A stretch of DNA of 25,590 bases from Bacteroidales bacterium (lineage in GTDB: Bacteria; Bacteroidota; Bacteroidia; Bacteroidales; Muribaculaceae). Below, one piece after another: positions 1 through 8,478 of this stretch. Numbering within the stretch: position 1 is the stretch's first letter; every line of letters starts with the position of its first letter. The position numbers and the translations under genes were made by a program. The notes beneath the pieces were generated by a model, which saw only the letters and a program-made list of their open reading frames with translations, was not told where the DNA came from and did not search any database. Where the stretch lies: assembly GCA_004552725.1 (NCBI GenBank), contig SFNM01000027.1:1-25590 (forward strand). Reading direction: 5' to 3'.

Positions 1-127
1 ATAGTTTTCCCAAAAAATCCGCCGCGAACTATTGAAATTCTACAGAAGAATAGAAAAAAAGATGATGTCAGCAGATAGTGCAGACGTTGGCACATCGTTG
101 ACAAAAGAAAACGCACGCTACCGCCGC
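1..127. other. Left-edge non-coding stretch
   Basis: AT-rich sequence downstream of the kinase stop codon. I see no convincing gene, RNA or strong terminator. A short plus-strand reading frame runs through it into the kinase gene but resembles no protein and is most likely a chance antisense frame. Confidence 0.4.
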
Positions 128-1927
128 CTACCTATAGCCCTGACTCTCAAGTTGCTGCACCTTTTCTATCGCACGGGGGTCATATCCCGCCGCTGCCTTG
201 CGATACCAATACAATGCCATTGACTTATCCTTAGCCACACCATAGCCATATTCGTAGCACTCACCGAGTTCGTATTGCGCCAACCCTTGCTCTGCTGCTT
301 TGCGATACCAATAAACTGCCATTGATTTATCCTCAGCCACACCTTGGCCCCAATAGTAATAAAAACCAAGCCAGTATTGCCCTGAAGCATGCCCTTGCTC
401 CGCTGCTTTGCGATACCAATAAACTGCCATTGACTTATCCTTAGCCACACCATGGCCATCTCGGTAGCACCAACCGAGCCAGTATTGTCCTTCAGCATAC
501 CCTTGCTCCGCTGCTTTGCGAAACCAGTCTACGGCCTCGGCATATTGCTTGTTATGGTAGTAGTTGTACCCTTTTTGGTACATCTGCTCAGGAGTGAGTG
601 TTTCCGCTACTGCTTGTTGGGCTGCAGGATTAGCCGTTACCGTCGCTACAGGAACCGGTTTTGGGGTTTCTACTGAGGTTGGCGCATCGGGTGCTTCAAT
701 TTCGTGTTGAGTGATAACTACTTCTGTCTGGGCGGATTCTGGAACAACTGCGGAGGCTATTGCAACTGTGTCAGTAGTGTCGGTGGTGGCTTCGCCGCTG
801 CCGATGAGGGTGTAGGCGACGATGGTGGCGAGGACAACTCCGCCGGCTATGAGCGCCGGCTTCAGCCATTTGGGGCGTGGTTGCGACGTTGGCGCTTCGT
901 AGCGAGTTTGTTGCTGCTGACGTTCTATGGTTGTGGCTTGCTGCGAGGGGTCGCCGGCGGCGGTAGATCGCTGCGTCGGTTGCATTCTGACGGTGCTTTG
1001 GGAGGGCGCGGCGGCGTTGCAGCCGAACACTGCGGCGGCGAGTACACCGGCATCAGCCGGACGGTCTTTGGCACGGTATTCAAATGCAGGAAGGAGCGAG
1101 TTGATTATGGTATTGCAGATGCCGAGGTTGCCCAATTCATTGCGCACATCATCGATGTTTAGTTCTTGGGCATAAGCCGGAGCATGGCCGGTGAGGCAGA
1201 AGAGTATGGTTGCGGCGAGGGCGTACACGTCGGCAGTGGCTTGGAAAGTGGTGAAACCGCCGTATTGTTCCACGGGCGCATAGCCGGGGGTGAAGCCGGC
1301 AGCGGCAATGGAAGAGGTGGCGTTGCCCTGACCGTCGTAGTGTTTGGCCAAACCGAAATCGATGAGCACCGTCCGCATTTGGCCATTATCGTTGACCAAC
1401 ATAATATTCTGCGGCTTGATATCGTAGTGCGCCACGTGATTGCGGTGGAGAAGAGCCACACTGTTGCACACCGGCTCCATCAACGCCGCCATTTCCTCAA
1501 ACGACAAGCGGCCACGTTGTTTCACATAGTCGGCCAACGAACCGCCGTCGAGGTACTCCATCACAAAATAAGCGGTGTCGTTAGCCTCAAATACCTCGTT
1601 GACTTTCACTATATTAGGGTGCGAAATCCCCAACTCTTGAAGGCGATTGGCCTCGGACACGAATGCATGAAGCGACCGACTGACTTCCGCTTGCGCCGTT
1701 TGCGATATCACCACCACGCGCTGCGTCTGCGGGTCGCGGCTACACATAGTATTGATGTAGTGTTCCTTCAATGCAAAACGAACCGGAACAGAGATGTTAT
1801 CGATGGTGAATACTCCCTCCACCAAATAAGTGATACCAAAGCCACCGTGGCCTAATTCCTTAATAATAGTGTAATTACGTTTCGGACTCCGCAACACGGT
1901 GCCGGGTTTCAAACAGAAGTCAGTCAT
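128..1927 (-). CDS. Membrane-anchored Ser/Thr protein kinase with periplasmic TPR/Sel1 repeats
   Basis: A 599-residue Hanks-type kinase. Visible motifs are a glycine loop (GHGGFG, about 27-32), the ATP lysine in FALKEH (K54), the catalytic loop HYDIKPQN (D169), DFG (D190) and GYAPVEQ. The usual HRD arginine is a tyrosine, so it is a non-RD kinase. A low-complexity linker leads to one transmembrane helix (about 356-377), a Thr/Pro-rich segment, a TPR-like unit and three Sel1 repeats (about 444-580) with recurring YWYRKAAEQG and GVAKDKSMA. This predicts a cytoplasmic kinase with a periplasmic protein-interaction tail. The start is the ATG at 1927; a TTG two codons upstream is less likely. A TAAATTTG box lies about 30 bp upstream, so it is probably its own transcript although it follows the Bat operon on the same strand. 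Domain calls are firm; substrate and ligand are unknown. Confidence 0.9.
   Translation of the reverse strand: MTDFCLKPGTVLRSPKRNYTIIKELGHGGFGITYLVEGVFTIDNISVPVRFALKEHYINTMCSRDPQTQRVVVISQTAQAEVSRSLHAFVSEANRLQELGISHPNIVKVNEVFEANDTAYFVMEYLDGGSLADYVKQRGRLSFEEMAALMEPVCNSVALLHRNHVAHYDIKPQNIMLVNDNGQMRTVLIDFGLAKHYDGQGNATSSIAAAGFTPGYAPVEQYGGFTTFQATADVYALAATILFCLTGHAPAYAQELNIDDVRNELGNLGICNTIINSLLPAFEYRAKDRPADAGVLAAAVFGCNAAAPSQSTVRMQPTQRSTAAGDPSQQATTIERQQQQTRYEAPTSQPRPKWLKPALIAGGVVLATIVAYTLIGSGEATTDTTDTVAIASAVVPESAQTEVVITQHEIEAPDAPTSVETPKPVPVATVTANPAAQQAVAETLTPEQMYQKGYNYYHNKQYAEAVDWFRKAAEQGYAEGQYWLGWCYRDGHGVAKDKSMAVYWYRKAAEQGHASGQYWLGFYYYWGQGVAEDKSMAVYWYRKAAEQGLAQYELGECYEYGYGVAKDKSMALYWYRKAAAGYDPRAIEKVQQLESQGYR
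195..530 (-). repeat. Tandem Sel1-encoding DNA repeats inside the kinase gene
   Basis: The 11-mer gcgataccaat occurs at 200-210, 302-312 and 410-420, that is, at 102- and 108-bp spacing. Long stretches around each copy are nearly identical at DNA level, and a fourth, more diverged copy starts near 511. The 108-bp period matches the 36-residue Sel1 unit. The 102-bp copy lacks two codons within a unit, reading AEQGLAQYELG instead of AEQGHASGQYWLG. This looks like recent duplication with a small in-frame deletion. Confidence 0.8.
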
Positions 1928-1955
1928 ATTCAAAAAATTTAGTAATGTTAGTCCG

Positions 1956-1963
1956 CAAATTTA
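1956..1963 (-). promoter_or_regulatory. Candidate -7 promoter box for the kinase gene
   Basis: On the minus strand this reads TAAATTTG, fitting the Bacteroidetes -7 consensus TAnnTTTG. It would start transcription about 20 bases before the ATG at 1927. I cannot find a TTG at the proper upstream spacing, so confidence is limited. Confidence 0.4.
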
Positions 1964-2047
1964 GCAAAAAATCCGCAAAAGATAAAGGATTGAGTGCAAA
2001 AAGTTGATAAAAAACCACGGCTTTTTTGAAAGGCATCGTGAATCGGC

Positions 2048-2093
2048 GGATGCACCGGTGTGCATCCCTACGGTGGGCACGCGTATACGCGTG
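2048..2093. repeat. REP-like intergenic palindromes between batE and the kinase gene
   Basis: Two adjacent inverted repeats. GGATGCAC (2048-2055) and GTGCATCC (2060-2067) form an 8-bp stem with a CGGT loop. CACGCGTATACGCGTG (2078-2093) is a perfect 16-bp palindrome. Together they are much more GC-rich than the surrounding spacer. They lie just after the batE stop and may stabilise or terminate the Bat transcript, but there is no good T-run. The layout resembles dispersed intergenic palindromic repeats; membership of a family cannot be shown from one window. Confidence 0.6.
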
Positions 2094-2109
2094 GTGTGGC
2101 GGATGAGTA

Positions 2110-2883
2110 TTAAATACGTTCTACGTCGGTGGCGCGAAGCCAAGCCTCTGCGGAGGAGTTGATGCGTACATTGTACCAACGTGGTGATACGGGGTCGTCG
2201 GGAGTGGCAACGGAGTCGATGATTTCTACTTTTGTGCCTTCATGAAGCACTACCACTTTCTCGGTTTGCTTTGGTTGGCGTGGCATCGAGTTGAGGAACG
2301 TGCTTTTTGCGGAAACGATTGCTTCGGAATGGTCGTTGATACGGTCGGCGGCATTATTGGCTACGATTAGAAAATAAGTAAATGTACCTAACAACACAAT
2401 ACCGCCAAAAAAACCGATTTTTCGCAAAAAGATGCCGGAGGCAAAAATGTAGAGTGCGATAGCGCCACACAGGAGCAGGAATGAAATTACAGCGACCCAT
2501 GCCCAGGTATTGGCCGTGGCAGAAGTTACGATGGCTTGATGTATGCTCACGAGTACGGAGTTGTTGTCTTCGGGCTTGTCTTCCAGTCGCGAGTTGACGA
2601 ACCACAAATTTGCACGCGCATCGTTGTGAGCGGGGTCAATACGAAGAGCGCGTTCGTAGGCCAAGATAGCCTGTGCTGAGTTGCCACGGCGATACCAGGC
2701 ATTGCCCAAATTGTAATACACATCGGCCGAGCGTCCTTGCTCTGAGAGGATACGGTTGTACAATTCAACGGCATGGGCATATTGCTCTTTATTGTATGCG
2801 GAGTCGGCATCTGCCAACAAGTTGTTGGCAAATGCTTGATAGGAGGCTATTATGAGTGTGAATATCACAAGTAATTGTTTCAT
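2110..2883 (-). CDS. batE: BatE: TPR, two membrane helices and SH3-like domain
   Basis: A 257-residue protein, last gene of the Bat operon. An N-terminal signal sequence (about 1-20) is followed by TPR repeats (about 25-95; VYYNLGNAWYRRGN and AILAYERALRIDP are typical), two transmembrane helices (about 125-150 and 157-178) and a C-terminal SH3b-like segment ending in WYNVRINSSAEAWLRATDVE. This is the usual BatE layout: periplasmic TPRs and a bacterial SH3 fold that often contacts peptidoglycan or proteins. The ATG at 2883 lies 3 bp after the batD stop, so the genes are probably translationally coupled. The biochemical role is not established; the Bat proteins were named for aerotolerance in Bacteroides. 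Confidence 0.88.
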   Translation of the reverse strand: MKQLLVIFTLIIASYQAFANNLLADADSAYNKEQYAHAVELYNRILSEQGRSADVYYNLGNAWYRRGNSAQAILAYERALRIDPAHNDARANLWFVNSRLEDKPEDNNSVLVSIHQAIVTSATANTWAWVAVISFLLLCGAIALYIFASGIFLRKIGFFGGIVLLGTFTYFLIVANNAADRINDHSEAIVSAKSTFLNSMPRQPKQTEKVVVLHEGTKVEIIDSVATPDDPVSPRWYNVRINSSAEAWLRATDVERI

Positions 2884-2886
2884 TGC

Positions 2887-4773
2887 TTATTTTGTTTTAA
2901 TATCCTCAATTGACTTGATAGCCGAAGCAGCACGATCGTAAATATCTTTCATAGCCGAGGAGTCGGAAGCTGTAGGAGTAAAACGAGCCATTTCGCAATC
3001 GTTGAGCACATCAATCACGGATTGAGCCGCATCGGAAGAAGCGCCATAAGCGGTAAGTTTATCGGAGATTGTGTCGGAGATTAATTGCGATGGCGGCATG
3101 GAGAGTTTGTCGCCGATATAACCGCGCAGAGCGTTGGCGAGTTCATTGTAGAATTGTTCGCTATGTTGAGGCGACATAAACTTAGTGGCCGATTTCAACC
3201 GTTTGTTGGCCAAGCGATTGGCGCGCGCAAGGCGACGTCCGGCGACATCTGCGGACTGCTTAATGTAGCGACGATATGCGATAATTGCGGTAATTAAGGC
3301 TACAATTGCCAAGAGATATATCATTTTGTACCACCAAGTGCCAATGACAGCTGACTGAAGAGTCGTCATATTCTGCGACAGCAAGTGAATATGGCGAATA
3401 TCGCGCATAGTGGCGTCAACGACCTTCTGAGCACCTTCGGTTGAAGAACCGGAGCCACGCACCACGTCGGCCTTGAAGCCTTTGGTTTCGATGGTCTCGT
3501 ACTTTTTGGTTGAAGGGTTGAAATATACGAATTGGTATGGTTCGATTACATATTTACCCACTTCTTGAGGCACGATTGGATATTCGATGGTGTAAGTACC
3601 TGAATGAGTCGAGCCGTTGAAATTGGCATTAATGTCGGTTTTCGAAGTGTAAGCATCGAAAGTGGATGGGAACTCGATTTTAGGAGCGGTGAGGAATTTG
3701 ATATTACCGGAGCCTTTAATTGTAAGTGTGTAAGTAGCGGCTTCGTTAGTGCGCAACAACTCCGGCGCAAGAGAAGTTTGTGCGGAGAAGTTGCCAACTG
3801 CACCACTGAAGTTAGCAGGACGAGGTTCGGGTAACGGGTCGATATGAATAGAGGCCGAGTTGGTAGCGGTGTTCATGTGGCGTGGCACTTCGCGGCGGGT
3901 GCGAGCCCACCCATATGTGACCATTTCATATTCGATAACGGTGATTTCATATTCGCCGGAATGGACTGTGAGATCGCCACTCTTTTGGGGATACAAAAGC
4001 ACGCGTTTGATTTCGAACACATAGTAAACTTGGCCTTTGTAGTTTTCGACCGTGCCACCTTGTTTTACGGGAAGTTCTTCGGAGAGGAAGCCATCGAAGA
4101 CAGGTAATTTATTTACTTTGAAGGTATTACCATCGATAGTAAAATCTTTATCGTACTTCACATAAAGTTTGATAGTGGCAATCACCGGCTCTTGCTCATA
4201 GAGGCGTTGACGAGAGAAAGAAATGTTAACCATCAAATCAGATGGTTTCACTTTTCCCACAGAGATAGATTGGGATGAAGATCCCCCACCCCCTTGCTGC
4301 GGGCGTACTTGTCCTTGAGCGCCACCATAGGCAGGCGATTGGGGAGCGTTGTCTTTGACCACTTCGATTGAGGTGGCCTTAGTTTTATATGTACGACCAC
4401 CTATAGTGACCGAGACGGATGGAATAGTAGTTTTTCCGGCATGTCGAGCAATATAAGTGTATTTATAATTTATAGAGTATGACTCTTGAGATGAACTACT
4501 ATTTGGAGTGTAATAACTAGATGAACTATAGCTGCTGGAAATACCGGGGCCGGAATAGAATTCGCACCCTTGAATCTGCGGCCGAGAAGGGTTAATCTCC
4601 GGCACATAAGACAATTGTTGGTCGCCGGTGGATAGAACAAATGTTAATTGGAATTTGCGACCTTCGATAACTGCGCGAGGAGGCACAAGAGTGAATGAAA
4701 TTGCAGCCGACATCGACAAAGATGCAGTCAAGGCTACAATTAGGATGGAAAGTCTATGCAATATGTTGTTCAT
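2887..4773 (-). CDS. batD: BatD: large periplasmic beta-rich membrane protein
   Basis: A 628-residue BatD-family protein. A signal sequence (1-23) precedes a long beta-rich periplasmic region with a Ser/Tyr-rich patch (about 79-98) and a Gly/Gln-rich linker (about 148-170). One transmembrane helix (about 480-500) leads to a basic, helical cytoplasmic tail containing YNELANALRGYIGDKL. The tail resembles the C-terminus of the protein at 7507-8478, suggesting related cytoplasmic modules. It starts 6 bp after the batC stop and ends 3 bp before batE. The family is expected to act with the VWA proteins BatA and BatB; its exact function is unknown. Confidence 0.9.
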   Translation of the reverse strand: MNNILHRLSILIVALTASLSMSAAISFTLVPPRAVIEGRKFQLTFVLSTGDQQLSYVPEINPSRPQIQGCEFYSGPGISSSYSSSSYYTPNSSSSQESYSINYKYTYIARHAGKTTIPSVSVTIGGRTYKTKATSIEVVKDNAPQSPAYGGAQGQVRPQQGGGGSSSQSISVGKVKPSDLMVNISFSRQRLYEQEPVIATIKLYVKYDKDFTIDGNTFKVNKLPVFDGFLSEELPVKQGGTVENYKGQVYYVFEIKRVLLYPQKSGDLTVHSGEYEITVIEYEMVTYGWARTRREVPRHMNTATNSASIHIDPLPEPRPANFSGAVGNFSAQTSLAPELLRTNEAATYTLTIKGSGNIKFLTAPKIEFPSTFDAYTSKTDINANFNGSTHSGTYTIEYPIVPQEVGKYVIEPYQFVYFNPSTKKYETIETKGFKADVVRGSGSSTEGAQKVVDATMRDIRHIHLLSQNMTTLQSAVIGTWWYKMIYLLAIVALITAIIAYRRYIKQSADVAGRRLARANRLANKRLKSATKFMSPQHSEQFYNELANALRGYIGDKLSMPPSQLISDTISDKLTAYGASSDAAQSVIDVLNDCEMARFTPTASDSSAMKDIYDRAASAIKSIEDIKTK

Positions 4774-4779
4774 AAGCGA

Positions 4780-5472
4780 TTACCAGGGTTTGTCGGTTGA
4801 GGGACGCCCTTGCACGGGACGACGTTCGCGCTGACGGGTTGCATTTTCTTTATTCTGAACGGATTGAAGAATCTGCTCTGAATTTTGCGACATTTGCGGC
4901 TGCTGTTGTTGTTGTTGGTCTTGTTGCTGTTGATCTTGCTGCTGTTGCTGCTGCTGTTGCTGCTGTTGCTGCTGTTGCTGCTGTTGGTTTTGTTGTTGTT
5001 CCTTGCGTTGGAGTGCTAACAGCAAGTTTTGACGTGCTTTGCGGTTGTTAGGATTAATGCGAAGAGCGGCCTTGTAAGCATTGATCGCCCGGTCGAACTC
5101 ATTGTCGTTGAAAGCCATGTTACCAAGGTTGTAGTTGGCATATTCGGCTAAAAGAGGCACCTCGGTGTTGGCCCCTACTTGTTCAAAAATGCCTGCAGCG
5201 ACTTTACGAGGGTCGTTTGCGGTACCTTTATTGTCGTCGGATGCTAATTTCACCAAAGCGCAGGCTTTATTGTAAAGGGCGTAATACGAAGAAGGGTTTA
5301 GCACGAGGGCTTTCTCAAAATTCTCGAGCGCCTCGTGATACTTGCCTTGCCCATAAAGTTCGTTGCCTTGGCGAATGAGGTTGCGCTCACGCTTGGTAGA
5401 GTTGTCAGCGCCCCAAGCGGGAGTTGCAATAAGCATCAAAGCACAAATAAATATGTAAGCAATTCTTTTCAT
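4780..5472 (-). CDS. batC: BatC: periplasmic TPR protein with long glutamine tract
   Basis: A 230-residue TPR protein. A signal peptide (about 1-21, ending near PAWGA) is followed by TPR units (about 31-78 and 109-150; GKYHEALENFEKALVLNP and FDRAINAYKAALRINP are typical), then a Gln-rich segment (159-193) with 17 consecutive Gln (163-179), and a basic tail. BatC is thought to be a protein-interaction partner of BatA and BatB. The Gln tract is encoded by mixed CAG/CAA codons. It starts 2 bp after batB and is followed by batD after 6 bp. Confidence 0.88.
   Translation of the reverse strand: MKRIAYIFICALMLIATPAWGADNSTKRERNLIRQGNELYGQGKYHEALENFEKALVLNPSSYYALYNKACALVKLASDDNKGTANDPRKVAAGIFEQVGANTEVPLLAEYANYNLGNMAFNDNEFDRAINAYKAALRINPNNRKARQNLLLALQRKEQQQNQQQQQQQQQQQQQQQQQDQQQQDQQQQQQPQMSQNSEQILQSVQNKENATRQRERRPVQGRPSTDKPW
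4894..4998 (-). repeat. CAG/CAA triplet repeat coding the BatC glutamine tract
   Basis: On the plus strand this is a long run of ctg/ttg triplets, densest at 4936-4986, coding for uninterrupted Gln and continuing with Asp and Pro interruptions. Triplet arrays of this kind can change length by slippage while keeping the frame. Confidence 0.8.
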
Positions 5473-5474
5473 CG

Positions 5475-6512
5475 TTATTTCTTTGTGAAGAAATTAATTT
5501 TGCGAAGCCAACTATTCTTACGATTCGACATTAAAGCGTCGATAACGAGCAAGAAGAAAGCAATCCAAGCGAATACGGGGAACTGCTCGGCGGCAGCGGT
5601 GTATTCGTGGCGTTTAAATTGCGATTTCTGTAGCGTGTTGAGTTGGTCGGAAAGGTTTGAGAGAGCATCGCGGTCGGCGCCGTTGACATATATGCCGTTG
5701 CCGGCAGCAGCGAGTTCCGAAGCGAGTTGTTGATTAAGAGTGGTAAGGACAGTTTGTCCGGAAGCGTCTTTGATGAACTGACCTTTTTGGCCTTCGACGG
5801 GAATAGGTTGTCCTTTAGCTGTGCCGAGGCCAATTACATTCACTTGAATATCTTTTTCAGCAGCGGCTTTGGCGGTTTCTACGGCTTCACCTTGGTGGTC
5901 TTCGGCATCGGTGATAAGGATAATGGCTTTATGGATGGTTTCATCTTGCGAAAAGCCATTGGAGGCCATAGATATGGCTTCGGCGAGCGAAGTGCCTTGA
6001 TATTCCATCAACGATGGGGAGAGTTCGCCCAGATAAATTTTGGCCATACCGAAATCAGTGGTCATAGGGAATTGAGTTTTGGCATTACCGGCAAAGATGA
6101 CCATCCCGACTTTGTCGTTTTCGAGGCGTCCGATGAGTTTTTCAAGCATCAAACGAGCGCGGTCGAGTCGAGTGGGGCCATTCGGATCGTCAGTGGCAGA
6201 TGCCAACATAGAGTTGGATAAGTCGAAAGCAATCATTATCTCAATGCCGGAAGTAGTTTCATCGTGCTGTTTTTCGCCGGCACGCGGACGAGCGAGCACA
6301 AAAATCAGCGCGGTGAGAGCAGTAAGACGCAACACCATTTTGATGGTAGGTTTGTACTTCGAAGCATCGGGCATCAACGCGGCAATGACCGAGGCTTGAC
6401 CAAATCGCGCCAAGCGGTTTCGGCGTTGGCGTTGTCCGAAGTAAAAGAGCACAAAGAGTGCCGGAACCAACCACAATAAATTCAGAAGATATGGATTAGC
6501 GAAATCAAACAT
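5475..6512 (-). CDS. batB: BatB: membrane-anchored von Willebrand factor A protein
   Basis: A 345-residue VWA protein. Two N-terminal transmembrane helices (about 8-26 and 58-76, the latter ending in LARPRAG) precede a VWA domain with a metal-site motif DLSNS (D97, S99, S101), a later TDFG threonine and LITDAEDH. A C-terminal helix lies near 320-335, and the tail is basic. The periplasmic VWA domain is probably a Mg-dependent protein-binding module. BatA and BatB are paralogues side by side, 5 bp apart. The start at 6512 is the usual MFxFANPYLL form of the family. Confidence 0.92.
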   Translation of the reverse strand: MFDFANPYLLNLLWLVPALFVLFYFGQRQRRNRLARFGQASVIAALMPDASKYKPTIKMVLRLTALTALIFVLARPRAGEKQHDETTSGIEIMIAFDLSNSMLASATDDPNGPTRLDRARLMLEKLIGRLENDKVGMVIFAGNAKTQFPMTTDFGMAKIYLGELSPSLMEYQGTSLAEAISMASNGFSQDETIHKAIILITDAEDHQGEAVETAKAAAEKDIQVNVIGLGTAKGQPIPVEGQKGQFIKDASGQTVLTTLNQQLASELAAAGNGIYVNGADRDALSNLSDQLNTLQKSQFKRHEYTAAAEQFPVFAWIAFFLLVIDALMSNRKNSWLRKINFFTKK

Positions 6513-6517
6513 AGTTT

Positions 6518-7504
6518 CTAAGGAATTGGACGAAGGATTACCTTACGCAAAATAATTTCGAGAGTGAACAAACCGAAGGCCAACCAGGCCCAGAGCATGT
6601 AATCGTCTTCGGTATGAGAGAATGAACTTACGTTCATCTTTGTTTTCTCTAAGGCGTCAATTTCGGAGAATACATCAATGAGCACATCGTTGTTAGTGGC
6701 GCGGAAATACTTGCCGCCGGTGGTATTGGCAATACTTTTGAGGGTTGCTTCGTCGATTACCACTTCTTGCGGAGTGTAAGTGATGCGACCGAACATATCA
6801 TAAGAAGGCGAGAGTGCTTTGCCGTTGGTGCCAACGCCGATGGTGTAGATTTTCACGCCCATTTCTTTAGCGACTTCAGCAGCGGAAAGCGGGGTGACAG
6901 TGCCGCTATTGTTGGAGCCGTCGGTAATTAGGATAATCGAACGGCTTTTGGCTTTGCCATCTTTGATACGATTGAGTGAAGTTGCAATGCCATCGCCGAT
7001 AGCGGTGCCGTCTTCAAGCATACCAACGTTAATGTTGGAGGCGTAGGTGATGAGTTGAGCGCGGTCACCTGTCATGGGCACGCCGGTGAGTGATTCGCCT
7101 GCGAAAATCACCAGGCCGATATTGTCGCTGGTGCGTCCTTGAATAAAGTTAGCGGCAACGCGCTTAGCGGCTTCGATACGATTAGGTTCAAAGTCGCGAG
7201 CGAGCATACTGCCGGATATGTCCAGAGCAATCACAATATCGGTGCCTTCAGTATTGGCTGTGGCCCATTGGTCTTTGAGTTGAGGACGAGCCAATACAAT
7301 AATTAAGCAACCGATAGCGGCCACGCGGAGAGCAAACAACACATGGCGCATATATTGGCGCCACGATGTGGGCATCTTGGCGAAAGCCGATGTGCTCGAC
7401 AGCGCCAAAGTGGGGTGAGATTTGCGCTGTCGCATTATATACCACACAATCAGCGGTATAAGTAGCACGAAAAGAAATAGTAAATATGGATGTGCAAATT
7501 GCAT
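6518..7504 (-). CDS. batA: BatA: membrane-anchored von Willebrand factor A protein
   Basis: A 328-residue VWA protein and paralogue of BatB. It has N-terminal helices (about 7-24 and 54-72, ending LARPQ), a metal-site motif DISGS (D95, S97, S99), the TGDRA threonine and LITDGSNN, then a C-terminal helix (about 306-322). It is the family's usual length. The ATG at 7504 lies 2 bp after the upstream stop codon. In related operons the VWA proteins are the likely partners of the MoxR ATPase encoded upstream. Confidence 0.92.
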   Translation of the reverse strand: MQFAHPYLLFLFVLLIPLIVWYIMRQRKSHPTLALSSTSAFAKMPTSWRQYMRHVLFALRVAAIGCLIIVLARPQLKDQWATANTEGTDIVIALDISGSMLARDFEPNRIEAAKRVAANFIQGRTSDNIGLVIFAGESLTGVPMTGDRAQLITYASNINVGMLEDGTAIGDGIATSLNRIKDGKAKSRSIILITDGSNNSGTVTPLSAAEVAKEMGVKIYTIGVGTNGKALSPSYDMFGRITYTPQEVVIDEATLKSIANTTGGKYFRATNNDVLIDVFSEIDALEKTKMNVSSFSHTEDDYMLWAWLAFGLFTLEIILRKVILRPIP

Positions 7505-7506
7505 GA

Positions 7507-8478
7507 TTATTTCTTTTTAGAGGTTTTGCCTTTGGCGTCTTCAGCGGGTTCAGGCGGAAGCGGCTTGGTGCTCTCAACGAAGAAGATAGTATTGTTGAAG
7601 GCCTTGACGTTGTCGTCGGGTAATGGGCGCACTTTAGCAAACTTCACGAAGTCGGCAATTTCAAGGATTTGACTGATACGTTCACGGTTGTCGCGAGTTT
7701 CGGGATTATTGCGCAACGAGTCGAGGATTTGAGTAGAAGACATTTCCATGGCGTTGATGCAGAAGCGTCCTTGGAGGTATGTACGAAGAATATCCACAAG
7801 GGTTGTGTAATATTCGCGCTCTCTTCCGGCTTCGGCCAATCGACGTTCGCGCAAAGCGTTGAGTTGCTTCATAGCCTCTTCATAGGGGTCGACAGGCTTG
7901 GGCTTACGCAGAAGGATGGAGCCGGTTTTGCGATACATTCTATAAACGTAAATACCACAAACCACAGCGACTGCCAATGCCAAAGCAATAGCCACCCACC
8001 ACATTTGGTCGGGAATAATATCATACCATCTGCGCTCGGGATTTACTACCAACTCCATTGGGTTGATTGTAGGCACGGAGTCGGGGCCCAGCGGCATCGA
8101 ATCAAGGCTGACCGGGAGCACTTTCAAGGCCAGCACATTGCTGCGAAGGGTGTCATTACCAATAGCATAAAGGAATGGCGGAATAGTGGCCATACCGGGA
8201 TAAAATGCTTGGATTTTGACTTTATAGATGTAACCGGCTTCGGTAGTATCGCCTTTTACATCAACCACGTCGAAAGAGTCGCCGTCGGTTGAAGGCTCCG
8301 GCAGGTTAATGAGGGTGCCGCTTTTGGTAGCATCGGCCACGTTGATTGTGATGTTGGCAATTGAGCCCATCTCAACCACGGTTGAGTCGATGGTGGCAGT
8401 GACTTTGGCCGGAGCGGCCGCCATAGCCATCACAGCGCAGACGCTTATTATTGTTGCAAATAATCGATTGATTTTCAT
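7507..8478 (-). CDS. BatD-like membrane protein of the Bat operon (unnamed)
   Basis: A 323-residue protein without a firm family name. It has a signal peptide (1-21), a periplasmic beta-rich domain (about 25-125), one transmembrane helix (about 160-180) and a cytoplasmic helical tail with YYTTLVDILRTYLQGRF and MEMSSTQILDSL. The tail resembles the BatD C-terminus, and the whole layout is a shortened BatD. The start codon overlaps the DUF58 stop (ATGA), and batA follows 2 bp after its stop. The Lys-rich end (KGKTSKKK) is cytoplasmic. A role as a membrane scaffold for the Bat complex is inference. Confidence 0.8.
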   Translation of the reverse strand: MKINRLFATIISVCAVMAMAAAPAKVTATIDSTVVEMGSIANITINVADATKSGTLINLPEPSTDGDSFDVVDVKGDTTEAGYIYKVKIQAFYPGMATIPPFLYAIGNDTLRSNVLALKVLPVSLDSMPLGPDSVPTINPMELVVNPERRWYDIIPDQMWWVAIALALAVAVVCGIYVYRMYRKTGSILLRKPKPVDPYEEAMKQLNALRERRLAEAGREREYYTTLVDILRTYLQGRFCINAMEMSSTQILDSLRNNPETRDNRERISQILEIADFVKFAKVRPLPDDNVKAFNNTIFFVESTKPLPPEPAEDAKGKTSKKK

